This document shows, piece after piece, positions 10,361-18,339 of a stretch of DNA of 64,000 bases. Origin of the DNA: Streptomyces sp. WM4235 (GTDB lineage Bacteria; Actinomycetota; Actinomycetes; Streptomycetales; Streptomycetaceae); the NCBI RefSeq assembly GCF_001279725.1, contig NZ_LGDE01000024.1, positions 62,001 through 126,000 of the forward strand, in the 5' to 3' direction. The first letter of the stretch is position 1; every line of letters starts with the position of its first letter. A program made the position numbers and the translations under genes. The notes beneath the pieces were generated by a model. It had not been told where the DNA came from, did not search any database, and saw only the letters and a program-made list of their open reading frames with translations.

Positions 10361-11746
10361 TCAGACGGCCGGGACGCAGCGGCCCTCTTCGGTGTGGTAC
10401 CGCCACTTGGCCCCGTCGGTGACGAGTTCCCTGACCGCGCCGACGAACCGCTCGACGTGCTCGTCGGGGGTACCGGCGCCGAAGCTGACGCGGATCGCGT
10501 TGAGCGAGCGCTCCCCCGGGCCGGCCTCCGGCGCCCCGCACTCGCCCGGCTCCTGCGGCTCGCTGCCGAGCAGGGTGCGGACCAGCGGGTGGGCGCAGAA
10601 CAGCCCGTCGCGGACGCCGATGCCGTACTCCGCGGAGAGGGCGGCGGCGAAGTGCGAGCTGTTCCATCCGTCGACGACGAAGGAGATGACGCCGACGCGC
10701 GGGGCGTCGTCGCCGAAGAGGGACAGCACGCGGACCGCCGGGACGTCGGCCAGGCCCTCGCGGACCTTCGCGATGAGGTGGTTCTCGCGGGCGACCAGGT
10801 TCTCGAACCCGGCCTCCTTCAGGGCGCGGCAGGCGGAGGCGATGGAGTAGACGCCGATGACGTTCGGGGAACCGGCCTCGTGGCGGGCGGCCGTGGTGTG
10901 CCACTCGACGTCCACGCCGCCGTCCTCCCGGCGGGCCACCTTGCGGGAGGCGCCACCGCCGGCCAGGTACGGCTCGGCGGCCTGGAGCCAGTCCGCGCGG
11001 CCGGCGAGCACGCCCGAGCCGAAGGGCGCGTACAGCTTGTGTCCGGAGAAGGCCACCCAGTCCACGTCGAGTTCCCGCACGGAGACGGGGTGGTGCGGGG
11101 CCAACTGGGCGGCGTCCAGCACGATCCGCGCTCCGTGGGCGTGCGCCGCCGCGGCGAGTTCCCGTACGGGCCACAGCTCACCGGTGACGTTGGACGCGCC
11201 GGTCACGCACACCAGCGCGGGACCGTACGGGTCGCGCCCGGCCAGCGCCCGCTCCAGGGTCTCGACGGCCTGGGCCGGGGTGCGCGGCGCGTTGAGGTAG
11301 GTGACCCGCGCGTCCCCCCAGGGCAGCAGGGAGGCGTGGTGCTCGGTCTCGAAGACGAAGACCTGGCAGTCGGCCGGGAGCGCGGCGGCGAGCAGGTTCA
11401 GGGAGTCGGTGGTGGACCGCGTGAAGATCACCTGGTCCTCGGCGCGGCAGTCGAGGAACTCCGCGACGGTGACCCGGCTCTGCTCGAACAGGTCGGTGGA
11501 GAGCTGCGAGAGGTAGCCGGCGCCCCGGTGCACGCTGCCGTAGTAGGGGGCGTAGGCCGCCACGTCGTCCCAGACGCGCTGGAGGGCGGGGGCGCTGGCC
11601 GCGTAGTCGAGGGCGGCGTAGGTGACCTCGCCGCCGGTGACGAGCGGCACGGTGACGTCGCGGCCGAGGACGGGCAGCGGCTCGACACAGGCGGGGTCGA
11701 CGGCGACGTCGGCGGCGGTGACGGCGGTGTTCAGGGATGCGGACAT
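10361..11746 (-). CDS. Class V aminotransferase / cysteine-desulfurase-like PLP enzyme
   Basis: 461 aa. Fold type I features: TRSTTDSLNLLA (phosphate region), TEHHASLLPW, IVLDAAQLAPH (Asp binding the pyridine N) and VAFSGHKLYAPFG (PLP lysine). The C-terminus continues past the usual SufS length with an Arg-containing INAIRVSFG-like end. The exact reaction is not clear; desulfurase, lyase and aminotransferase activities occur in this family. The SAM-IV riboswitch in its leader points to methionine/cysteine/SAM metabolism. ATG 11746 has GGGAG 8 nt upstream. Confidence 0.85.
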   Translation of the reverse strand: MSASLNTAVTAADVAVDPACVEPLPVLGRDVTVPLVTGGEVTYAALDYAASAPALQRVWDDVAAYAPYYGSVHRGAGYLSQLSTDLFEQSRVTVAEFLDCRAEDQVIFTRSTTDSLNLLAAALPADCQVFVFETEHHASLLPWGDARVTYLNAPRTPAQAVETLERALAGRDPYGPALVCVTGASNVTGELWPVRELAAAAHAHGARIVLDAAQLAPHHPVSVRELDVDWVAFSGHKLYAPFGSGVLAGRADWLQAAEPYLAGGGASRKVARREDGGVDVEWHTTAARHEAGSPNVIGVYSIASACRALKEAGFENLVARENHLIAKVREGLADVPAVRVLSLFGDDAPRVGVISFVVDGWNSSHFAAALSAEYGIGVRDGLFCAHPLVRTLLGSEPQEPGECGAPEAGPGERSLNAIRVSFGAGTPDEHVERFVGAVRELVTDGAKWRYHTEEGRCVPAV

Positions 11747-11903
11747 GGCGGAATCTCCCGGCAGGCAGGGCTGAATGGCTTCGGTGTGCCCGTACGCGGG
11801 TACGGCTCGGCGGCCGACCGGAGGGGTACGGGGATGACCTCGGAGCACGGGGAGGGCGTACACGGGTACGCGAAAGAAGACCCTGTTCCGAGGGGTGAAG
11901 AAG

Positions 11904-11917
11904 GGGCGGAGCCGCCC
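11904..11917 (-). terminator. Attenuator-like hairpin after the leader ORF
   Basis: GGGCG and CGCCC arms around a 4-nt loop begin at the last base of the leader ORF's stop codon and are followed by CTTCTTC. The position fits an attenuator between the riboswitch/leader ORF and the main gene. The stem is short, so termination strength is uncertain. Confidence 0.4.
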
Positions 11918-11937
11918 TATCGCATTCGCTTGCTCAC
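11917..11937 (-). CDS. Six-codon leader ORF (MSKRMR)
   Basis: GTG-AGC-AAG-CGA-ATG-CGA-TAG, with an excellent ribosome-binding site GAGGAG (11945-11950) 7 nt upstream. It starts 44 nt after the SAM-IV aptamer and is followed at once by a GC hairpin. The site can be masked by a hairpin (11947-11977). This looks like a translated regulatory leader rather than a functional protein; it could instead be chance sequence. Confidence 0.4.
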   Translation of the reverse strand: MSKRMR

Positions 11938-11946
11938 GGAAACGCT

Positions 11947-11982
11947 CCTCGAGAGACCAGGATCCCTGGTGTCGAGGGATCC
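11947..11982 (-). promoter_or_regulatory. Candidate expression platform: two exclusive hairpins
   Basis: Hairpin A pairs GGATCCCT (11975-11982) with AGGGATCC (11960-11967). Hairpin B pairs CCTCGA (11972-11977) with TCGAGG (11947-11952) and, inside it, ACCAGG with CCTGGT. They share bases, so only one can form. B covers most of the GAGGAG site of the leader ORF; A leaves it open. This would let the upstream aptamer control translation. Which hairpin SAM favours cannot be read from sequence. Confidence 0.5.
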
Positions 11983-12094
11983 GCGCTTGCCGTAGACCTC
12001 ACTGCCTACGGCCTGGTCATCACCCGGGGCACCCCGCCACGGAAGGAGGGTTGCCGGACAGCAAGCCGGGGCCTAAACGCTGTCACTCGTGACC
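11981..12094 (-). ncRNA. SAM-IV riboswitch aptamer
   Basis: The RNA begins GGTCACGAGTGACAGCG and contains CTTGCTGTCCGGCAACC and GGGGTGCCCCGGGTGATGACC-like core elements typical of SAM-IV. P1: GGTCA (12090-12094) with TGACC (12015-12019). A downstream hairpin pairs GCCGTAG (12006-12012) with CTACGGC (11989-11995). The hallmark pseudoknot pairs GCTTGC (12061-12066) with GCAAGC (11985-11990). SAM-IV is an actinobacterial S-adenosylmethionine sensor sharing its binding core with SAM-I. It sits in the leader of the PLP enzyme gene at 10361. Confidence 0.92.
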
Positions 12095-12102
12095 TGGGCA
12101 GA

Positions 12103-12130
12103 ATCCTGCCACACGATGCGTCGTGCGCAA
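12103..12130 (-). promoter_or_regulatory. Promoter of the SAM-IV transcript
   Basis: TTGCGC (12125-12130) and CAGGAT (12103-12108) with 16-bp spacing predict a start near 12096, right at the aptamer's first base. It lies directly after the trpD terminator hairpin. Confidence 0.5.
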
Positions 12131-12159
12131 GACCCCGGTCCGCATCGTGGACCGGGGTC
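12131..12159 (-). terminator. trpD terminator
   Basis: Perfect 11-bp inverted repeat GACCCCGGTCC / GGACCGGGGTC with a 7-nt loop, 30 nt after the trpD stop codon on the minus strand. Confidence 0.75.
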
Positions 12160-12189
12160 GGCTGTTTCACGCCTTTCGGACGAGCCGCA

Positions 12190-13254
12190 CTACGCGTTGC
12201 TGGCCGTCACCCAACGCTCCAGCGCGGCGCGCGCCGATCCCGAGTCGATGGACTGCGCCGCCCGGGTGATGCCGGCCGCGATCTGCTCCTCCAGCGAGCC
12301 GGTGCCCGGGTCCAGCGCCACCAGGGCGGCGGCCGAGTTCAGCAGGACGGCGTCGCGCACGGGGCCGGTCTCACCCGCGAGCAGGCGCCGGGCGACGTCG
12401 GCGTTGTACGAGGGGTCCTCGCCCCGCAGCGCGGACACGTCGACCACGTCGATCCCCACGTCGCGCGGGTCGAAGGGCAGCTCGGTGACCGATCCGTCCC
12501 GCACCCACCACACCCGGGAGGTGCCGGTGGTGGTCAGCTCGTCGAGGCCGTCGTCGCCCCGGAACACGAGCGCCGAGGAGCCGCGTTCGGCGAGGACGCC
12601 CGCGACGATGGGCGCCACCCGGGGGTCGGCCACGCCGGTCGCCTGGGCGCGGACGCGGGCCGGGTTGGTCAGCGGGCCGAGGAAGTTGAACAGGGTCCGG
12701 ATGCCCAGCTCCTTGCGCGCCGCCGCCACGTGCCGCAGCGCGGGGTGGAACTTCACGGCGAAGCAGAAGGTGATGCCGGCCTCCTCGGCGACCTGCACCA
12801 CGCGCGCGGGGGTGAGGTCGAGGTTGACGCCGAGCTTCTCCAGGACGTCCGAGGAGCCGCTCGCGGAGGAGGCGGCCCGGTTGCCGTGCTTGACGACCTT
12901 GGCGCCGGCGCCGGCCACCACGATCGCCGACATCGTGGAGATGTTCACCGTCTTGGCCCCGTCGCCGCCGGTTCCGACGATGTCCACCGTCCGGCCGGGC
13001 ACCTCGATCAGGTTGGCGTGCTCGTACATGCTCCCGACGAGCCCGGCGATCTCCTCGACGGTCTCGCCCTTGGCCCGCAGCGCCACCACGAACCCGGCGA
13101 TCTGGGCGTCGGTGGCCTCGCCGCGCATGATCGTGTCCATGGCCCAGGCGGTGTCCTCGGCGCGCAGGTCCCGGCCGGTCAGCAGGGCGTCGAGCACGCC
13201 CGGCCAACCGCGGGCCGCCACGCTGTCGCCGCCTGCCGGGGTCACAACGTCCAT
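12190..13254 (-). CDS. trpD: Anthranilate phosphoribosyltransferase
   Basis: 354 aa. Transfers phosphoribosyl from PRPP to anthranilate in tryptophan synthesis. Seen: the PRPP-binding glycine-rich loop [18 protein letters not shown], the [19 protein letters not shown] motif, [11 protein letters not shown], and [11 protein letters not shown], all in family order and at normal length. ATG 13254 has AGGAG 6 nt upstream. It stands apart from other trp genes, between terminators on both sides, so is a single transcription unit. Confidence 0.97.
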   Translation of the reverse strand: MDVVTPAGGDSVAARGWPGVLDALLTGRDLRAEDTAWAMDTIMRGEATDAQIAGFVVALRAKGETVEEIAGLVGSMYEHANLIEVPGRTVDIVGTGGDGAKTVNISTMSAIVVAGAGAKVVKHGNRAASSASGSSDVLEKLGVNLDLTPARVVQVAEEAGITFCFAVKFHPALRHVAAARKELGIRTLFNFLGPLTNPARVRAQATGVADPRVAPIVAGVLAERGSSALVFRGDDGLDELTTTGTSRVWWVRDGSVTELPFDPRDVGIDVVDVSALRGEDPSYNADVARRLLAGETGPVRDAVLLNSAAALVALDPGTGSLEEQIAAGITRAAQSIDSGSARAALERWVTASNA

Positions 13255-13345
13255 GGTCCGCTCCTGCGCTAGTGGGCCGCCCCGTGCTCGCCGCCCACGT
13301 CTGATGGGAAGGGTCTCAGCCTATCCAGCCGCGCAGGACGGCAAA

Positions 13346-13374
13346 GAGCCCCGTCCAGGGTCTGGACGGGGCTC
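13346..13374 (-). terminator. Terminator of the ctaE-qcrCAB operon
   Basis: Perfect 11-bp stem GAGCCCCGTCC / GGACGGGGCTC, 7-nt loop, about 70 nt after the qcrB stop on the minus strand. Confidence 0.75.
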
Positions 13375-13444
13375 TCGCCGTGGCGACACCAGGATTGACC
13401 GAAATCAATCCCTCATGCGGGTGCGGTCAAACGCTCACGCGGGA

Positions 13445-15076
13445 TCAGTGGTGGCCGTGGCCACTCTGGATCTCCTTGTACTCCTCCACCGTGGGCTTCG
13501 GAATCTGGTTGTTCTCCGCGTAGAAGCCCTTGCTGAGCTTCGCGCGGAGCTTCTCCGCGGCCGTGAGCTTGCGCTCGACACCGTTCTCGTCGACCGTCGG
13601 GCCCAGCTCGATCGGCCGGTACTGCTCGTGCGCGGTGAGCGTGTGCAGCTGGGACTGCGGGAGCGGCTCGTGGACCTCGACGAACTCACCGTGCGGCAGG
13701 CGCTTGATGACACCGGTCTCGCGACCGTGCAGCACCTTGTCGTGGTCCCGGCGCTGAAGGCCGAGGCAGATCCGCTTGGTGACGATGAAGGCGAGGACCG
13801 GGACGACGAAGAAGCCGATCCGGACGAACCAGGTGATCGAGTTGATCGACAGGTGGAAGTACTGGGCGAACATGTCGTTGCCGCCGCCGATGAGGAGCAC
13901 GATGTACTCCGCGATCCAGGCGACACCGAAGCCCGTACGGGTCGGGACGTTGCGCGGGCGGTCCAGGATGTGGTGCTCGCGCTTGTCCCCGGTGACCCAG
14001 GACTCGATGAACGGCCAGACGGCGATGGCGCCCAGCACCAGCGGGAAGAGCAGCAGCGGGATGAACACGCCCAGGACGAGGGTGTGGCCCCACAGGTTGA
14101 TCTCCCAGCCCGGCATGGCTCGGATCAGGCCTTCCGGCATGCCCATGTACCAGTCGGGCTGCGCGCCGGTGGACACGTGGTCCGGGCGGTACGGGCCGAG
14201 CGCCCAGATCGGGTTGATCGAGGCGAGCGCCGCGATGGCCGCGATGACACCGAAGACCAGGAAGAAGAAGCCTCCGGCCTTGGCCATGTAGACCGGCAGC
14301 AGCGGCATGCCGACGACGTTCTTGTTCGTCTTGCCGGGGCCGGCGTACTGGGTGTGCTTGTGGAACACGACCAGGATCAGGTGGGCCACCAACAGGCCCA
14401 TCATGATGCCGGGCAGCAGCAGGATGTGGACCGAGTAGAACCGCGCGACGAAGTCGCCGCCCGGGAACTCCCCGCCGAAGAGGAACATCGACAGGTAGGT
14501 GCCCACGACCGGGACCGACAGGATGGCGCCCTGCATGAAGCGGACACCGGTACCCGAGAGCAGGTCGTCCGGCAGCGAGTAACCGGTGAAACCGGTGAAC
14601 ATGCCGAGGACCAGCAGCAGGAAGCCGAAGATCCAGTTGACCTCGCGGGGCTTGCGGAACGCACCCGTGAAGAAGACGCGCATCATGTGCACGACCATGG
14701 CCGCGACGAAGATCAGCGCCGCCCAGTGGTGGATCTGCCGGATGAGCAGACCGCCGCGGACGTCGAAGCTGATGTCCAGGGTCGAGGCGAAGGCCTCGGA
14801 CATCTGGACGCCCTGCATCGGCACGTACGAGCCGTGGTACACGACCTCGTTCATGCTCGGGTGGAAGAACAGCGTCAGGTACACACCCGTGAGGATGATG
14901 ATGACGAAGGCGTAGAGGCAGATCTCACCCAGCATGAAGGACCAGTGGTCCGGGAAGATCTTGCGCATGTTCGCCTTGGCGAGGCCGTAGATGCCCAGGC
15001 GACCGTCCGCCCAGTCCGCTACGCGCTCGCCGGCGGGCGCTTTGCGCGCGCTGGTGTCAGTGGTGGCAGTGCTCAT
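13445..15076 (-). CDS. qcrB: Cytochrome bc1 (bcc complex) cytochrome b subunit
   Basis: 543 aa. Membrane subunit that oxidises menaquinol and carries two b haems. Seen: haem His pairs in RQIHHWAALIFVAAMVVHMM and FYSVHILLLPGIMMGLLVAH, and the quinol-site PDWY motif (GAQPDWYMGMPEG; actinobacterial form of PEWY). The soluble C-terminal tail of about 130 residues is an actinobacterial extension. The start overlaps the qcrA stop by four bases (ATGA), giving tight coupling in the order ctaE-qcrC-qcrA-qcrB. Confidence 0.98.
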   Translation of the reverse strand: MSTATTDTSARKAPAGERVADWADGRLGIYGLAKANMRKIFPDHWSFMLGEICLYAFVIIILTGVYLTLFFHPSMNEVVYHGSYVPMQGVQMSEAFASTLDISFDVRGGLLIRQIHHWAALIFVAAMVVHMMRVFFTGAFRKPREVNWIFGFLLLVLGMFTGFTGYSLPDDLLSGTGVRFMQGAILSVPVVGTYLSMFLFGGEFPGGDFVARFYSVHILLLPGIMMGLLVAHLILVVFHKHTQYAGPGKTNKNVVGMPLLPVYMAKAGGFFFLVFGVIAAIAALASINPIWALGPYRPDHVSTGAQPDWYMGMPEGLIRAMPGWEINLWGHTLVLGVFIPLLLFPLVLGAIAVWPFIESWVTGDKREHHILDRPRNVPTRTGFGVAWIAEYIVLLIGGGNDMFAQYFHLSINSITWFVRIGFFVVPVLAFIVTKRICLGLQRRDHDKVLHGRETGVIKRLPHGEFVEVHEPLPQSQLHTLTAHEQYRPIELGPTVDENGVERKLTAAEKLRAKLSKGFYAENNQIPKPTVEEYKEIQSGHGHH

Positions 15077-16131
15077 CCGCGCTCCCAGAAAGCAGGACCG
15101 ACGGGCTCTTCGAAGTCGCCGAGCGCCTCGAGGAAACCTTCGTCATTGACGCCGATCCGCAGCTGCGGAAGCGCGTGACCAGCCGGGCCGAAGATGACTC
15201 GGGCGCCGTCGGAGAGGTCGAAGGTGGACTGGTGGCACGGGCAGAGCACGTGGTGCGTCTGCTGCTCGTACAGGCTGATCGGGCAGCCGACGTGGGTGCA
15301 GATCTTGGAGTAGGCGACGATCCCGTCGTGGGACCACTCCAGCTCCTGCTTGTCCTTGATGTCGTCCGGCTGGATGCGGACGATCATCAGGGCGGCCTTG
15401 GCGATCTGGGTCTGGAAGTCGTGCTGCTCCTCCTCCAGGCCTTCCGGCCGGGCGAAGGTGAGCGAACCGACGATGACGTCCTCGGGACGCAGCGGCTCGT
15501 TCGTGTTGTCGTTGATGAGCAGCTTGCCCTTGGCCCACATGGTCTTGCGGAGCTTGTCCTCGGGCAGCGGGCCCAGGTCGCGCATCAGGATGACGCCGGA
15601 GAGCGGCAGCAGGGCCAGCGCGCCGAACATCGTGTTGCGGATCAGCTTGCGTCGACCGATGTCGGACTCGCGCGCGCCGTCGGCGAAGTCCGCGAGGACC
15701 TTCGCCTTGACCTCCGGCGGGGAGGCGATGGCGTGCCGCTCGTCGGCGACCTCGACGTCGGACATCAGGGTGCGGGCCCAGTGGACCGCGCCCGCGCCGA
15801 TGCAGAAGAGGGCCACGCCCAGGGTCAGACCCAGGGCGAAGTTCAGGCCGCTCACCTTCCCGACGGGGAAGATGTAGACGATCTTGTCGATCGGGATGGC
15901 CACGTACGAGGCGATGAAGCCGATCGTGGCCAGCATCGACAGCGTGAACAGCATCGCGACCGTACGCTCGGACCGCTTGGCGGCCCGCTCGTCGATGTCC
16001 TGGATGCGCGGCTTGTGGACCGGAAGGCCCGGGTCGGCGAACGGATCGTCCGCGACCGCTACGCCACCGTGGTGCGCGTCGCCCTGCTCGCTCGGCAGGT
16101 GCTTCTCTTCGGGAATGTCTTGGCTACTCAT
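15073..16131 (-). CDS. qcrA: Rieske iron-sulfur subunit of the bcc complex
   Basis: 352 aa. Three membrane segments, the third preceded by a twin-arginine stretch (SDIGRRKLIRNTMFG), as in actinobacterial QcrA, where the last segment and cofactor domain use the Tat pathway. The Rieske [2Fe-2S] ligands are in CTHVGCPISLY and CPCHQSTFD. It passes electrons from quinol to the dihaem cytochrome. It overlaps qcrC upstream and qcrB downstream by four bases each. Confidence 0.98.
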   Translation of the reverse strand: MSSQDIPEEKHLPSEQGDAHHGGVAVADDPFADPGLPVHKPRIQDIDERAAKRSERTVAMLFTLSMLATIGFIASYVAIPIDKIVYIFPVGKVSGLNFALGLTLGVALFCIGAGAVHWARTLMSDVEVADERHAIASPPEVKAKVLADFADGARESDIGRRKLIRNTMFGALALLPLSGVILMRDLGPLPEDKLRKTMWAKGKLLINDNTNEPLRPEDVIVGSLTFARPEGLEEEQHDFQTQIAKAALMIVRIQPDDIKDKQELEWSHDGIVAYSKICTHVGCPISLYEQQTHHVLCPCHQSTFDLSDGARVIFGPAGHALPQLRIGVNDEGFLEALGDFEEPVGPAFWERG

Positions 16132-16937
16132 GACTTCTTGGCCTTAGCGGTGTGGGCCGCGACCCAGACGGCGACAGCGATCAACGCACCCAGACCGAAG
16201 ATCCAGCCGAACAGACCCTCGGACACGGGGCCGAGGCCACCGAGCTTGAGACCACCGGGGCTGTTCGACTTCTCGCCGTTCACGTTCTGGAGGTACGCGA
16301 TGATGTCCTTCTTCTGCTTCTCCGGCATGGTGCTGTCCGGGAAGGAGGGCATGTTCTGCGGGCCGGTGAGCATGGCCTCGTAGATGTGCTTCGGCTCGAC
16401 GCCCTCAAGGTTGGGGGCGTACTTGCCGTGCGTCAGGGCGCCGCCCTCGCCGGTGAAGTTGTGGCACTGCGCGCAGTTGTTGCGGAACAGTTCACCACCC
16501 TTGGCGATGTCGGCCCCTGCCGGGTCGTACTGCTTCTCGGTCGGCGTGATCGGGCCGGCGCCGAGAGACGAGATGTACGCGGCCAGCTGGTCGATCTGGG
16601 CCTGCGAGTAGATCACGGGCTTCTTCGGCACCTGGGCGCCGGGCTGCTGGGCGGGCATGCGGCCCGTGCTCACCTGGAAGTCGACGGCCGCGGAGCCGAC
16701 GCCGACCAGGCTCGGGCCGTCAGAGGAACCCTGACCGCCGGTTCCGTGGCAGCTTGCGCAGCCCACGGCGTAGAGCTTCTTGCCCTCCTCGATGGCGAGG
16801 GACTGGGCGGTTTCATCGGCCTGCGCCTTGCCCGCGGGGGCAAAGGCGGCGTAAAGCCCCCCAGTGGCCGCCAGCGCGAAGAGTAGAACGACGACCGCCG
16901 CCAGCGGATGGCGTCGTCGTGCGGAGAGCTTTTTCAC
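16128..16937 (-). CDS. qcrC: Dihaem cytochrome c subunit of the bcc complex
   Basis: 269 aa. N-terminal signal anchor, two c-type haem sites (CASCHG and CAQCHN) and one C-terminal membrane helix. In actinobacteria this subunit replaces soluble cytochrome c and wires complex III directly to the aa3 oxidase. GTG start at 16937. It lies 76 bp after ctaE and overlaps qcrA by ATGA. Confidence 0.97.
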   Translation of the reverse strand: MKKLSARRRHPLAAVVVLLFALAATGGLYAAFAPAGKAQADETAQSLAIEEGKKLYAVGCASCHGTGGQGSSDGPSLVGVGSAAVDFQVSTGRMPAQQPGAQVPKKPVIYSQAQIDQLAAYISSLGAGPITPTEKQYDPAGADIAKGGELFRNNCAQCHNFTGEGGALTHGKYAPNLEGVEPKHIYEAMLTGPQNMPSFPDSTMPEKQKKDIIAYLQNVNGEKSNSPGGLKLGGLGPVSEGLFGWIFGLGALIAVAVWVAAHTAKAKKS

Positions 16938-17013
16938 GGATTACCCCGGTGTCAGGATCTTCTGCGTCGGTGTTTCTGGATGGAGTGCCGGGTCGGGCCC
17001 GGCGACGTGTTCG

Positions 17014-17634
17014 CTACTTGATCAGGTAGATCGTCGCGAAGAGGCCGATCCAGACGACATCGACGAAGTGCCAGTAGTAGGACACGACGATGGCCGACGT
17101 GGCCTGTTCGTGGGTGAACCTCTTGGCCGCGTACGTCCGGCCGAGGACCAGCAGGAAGGCGATGAGACCGCCCGTCACGTGCATGCCGTGGAAGCCGGTG
17201 GTCAGGTAGAACACCGATCCGTACGGGCCGGACGAGAGAGACATGCCCTCGTGCTTGACCAGCTCGGTGTACTCGAACACCTGGCCGCCAATGAAGATCG
17301 CACCCATGACGAACGTGATGATGAACCACGTCCGGAGCTTCTTCACGTCACCGCGCTCGGCTGCGAACACGCCGAGCTGGCAGGTGAGCGAGGAGAGCAC
17401 CAGGATCGTTGTGTTCGTCGCCGAGAAGGGCAGATTCAAGGCCGAGGCCTGTTCTGTCCAGTACTCGGCACCCGTCACTGATCGCAGGGTGAAGTACATC
17501 GCGAAGAGGGCCGCGAAGAACATCAGCTCGGAACTCAACCAGATGATGGTTCCGACGCTGACGAGGTTCGGCCGGTTGACCGTCGGGTGCGCGTGCCCGG
17601 TATCTACTGTCGTTGCTGTCGCCACGACCGACAT
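17014..17634 (-). CDS. ctaE: Cytochrome c oxidase subunit III
   Basis: 206 aa, five membrane helices. Family marks: [19 protein letters not shown], the conserved Glu in [19 protein letters not shown] and [15 protein letters not shown]. The actinobacterial five-helix form is shorter than the seven-helix mitochondrial protein. It is first gene of the ctaE-qcrCAB operon, which explains joint expression of the bcc and aa3 parts of the supercomplex. Confidence 0.97.
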   Translation of the reverse strand: MSVVATATTVDTGHAHPTVNRPNLVSVGTIIWLSSELMFFAALFAMYFTLRSVTGAEYWTEQASALNLPFSATNTTILVLSSLTCQLGVFAAERGDVKKLRTWFIITFVMGAIFIGGQVFEYTELVKHEGMSLSSGPYGSVFYLTTGFHGMHVTGGLIAFLLVLGRTYAAKRFTHEQATSAIVVSYYWHFVDVVWIGLFATIYLIK

Positions 17635-17762
17635 TATGTCGGTCGCTTATCCCGCCCTCACCCCGGGGGGTGCCGTTCGGAGTGTCAGGGGCGTGTGCAA
17701 GGCCCGAACGGCCCATCAGATCGGGTGGTGGACGGGTACTCGCGAGGCTGTGCGAACCGATG

Positions 17763-17789
17763 TTGACACCGGGTCGGACGGAGTAGCAT
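17763..17789 (+). promoter_or_regulatory. Promoter of the receiver-like gene
   Basis: TTGACA (17763-17768) and TAGCAT (17784-17789), 15 bp apart, about 45 nt before the start codon at 17835. The spacing is slightly short but both hexamers are good. Confidence 0.45.
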
Positions 17790-17834
17790 CCCGCGCAACA
17801 TCAACGTGATTCACGGGACACGTGGAGGAACGAA

Positions 17835-18236
17835 ATGCGGGCGACTGCGCGAGTTCTGGTCTACAGCGACGACGCGGGCACCCGGGAGCAGGTGCGGCTG
17901 GCCGCCGGACGCAGGCCGGCCGCGGACCTGCCGCCGGTGGAGTTCCTGGAGTGCGCGACCCTTCCGGCGGTCCTGTCCGCCCTGGACGCGGGCGGCATCG
18001 ACGTGTGCGTGCTGGACGGGGAGGCCGTCCCCGCCGGGGGCATGGGTGTGTGCCGGCAGATCAAGGACGAGATCTTCCGCTGCCCGCCGGTCCTGCTGCT
18101 CATGGGGCGCCCCCAGGACGCCTGGCTGGCCACCTGGAGCCGCGCGGACGCCGCAGTGACCCTCCCGGTGGACCCGGTGGACTTCCCGGAGGTCCTGGCG
18201 GGCCTGCTGCGGCCTCGGCTGGCCCTGGACGCGTAA
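17835..18236 (+). CDS. Receiver-like (response-regulator fold) protein, single domain
   Basis: 133 aa. Resembles a CheY-type receiver: the acidic pair in VLVYSDDAG near the N-terminus and a possible phosphorylation Asp in VCVLDGEAVP. However, the conserved Lys near the end is not evident (the region reads AAVTLPVDPVDF), so normal phosphorylation signalling is doubtful. No output domain. ATG 17835 has an excellent GGAGGAAC site. Set between the two respiratory operons; a link to them is only positional. Confidence 0.75.
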   Translation: MRATARVLVYSDDAGTREQVRLAAGRRPAADLPPVEFLECATLPAVLSALDAGGIDVCVLDGEAVPAGGMGVCRQIKDEIFRCPPVLLLMGRPQDAWLATWSRADAAVTLPVDPVDFPEVLAGLLRPRLALDA

Positions 18237-18257
18237 AGGTGCGGGACGAAGGAGAAG

Positions 18258-18293
18258 CGGCCCACGGGAGCCCGTACGGGCTCCCGTGGGCCG
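18258..18293. terminator. Bidirectional terminator, perfect 36-nt palindrome
   Basis: Perfect palindrome with arms beginning CGGCCCACGGGAGCCCGT, between the convergent receiver-like gene (+) and L,D-transpeptidase gene (-). It can form an 18-bp stem (16 bp with a minimal loop) on either strand. Confidence 0.75.
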
Positions 18294-18339
18294 ATCGAGG
18301 GCCTCTTTCGGGGGGTTCCGCGCGCCCGCGCGCGCCGGT

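Noticed and set aside
12089..15178. 1029-codon open frame on the plus strand opposite trpD and qcrB
   Set aside because: Antisense shadow of high-GC coding sequence; no recognisable protein, and trpD and qcrB on the other strand are certain.
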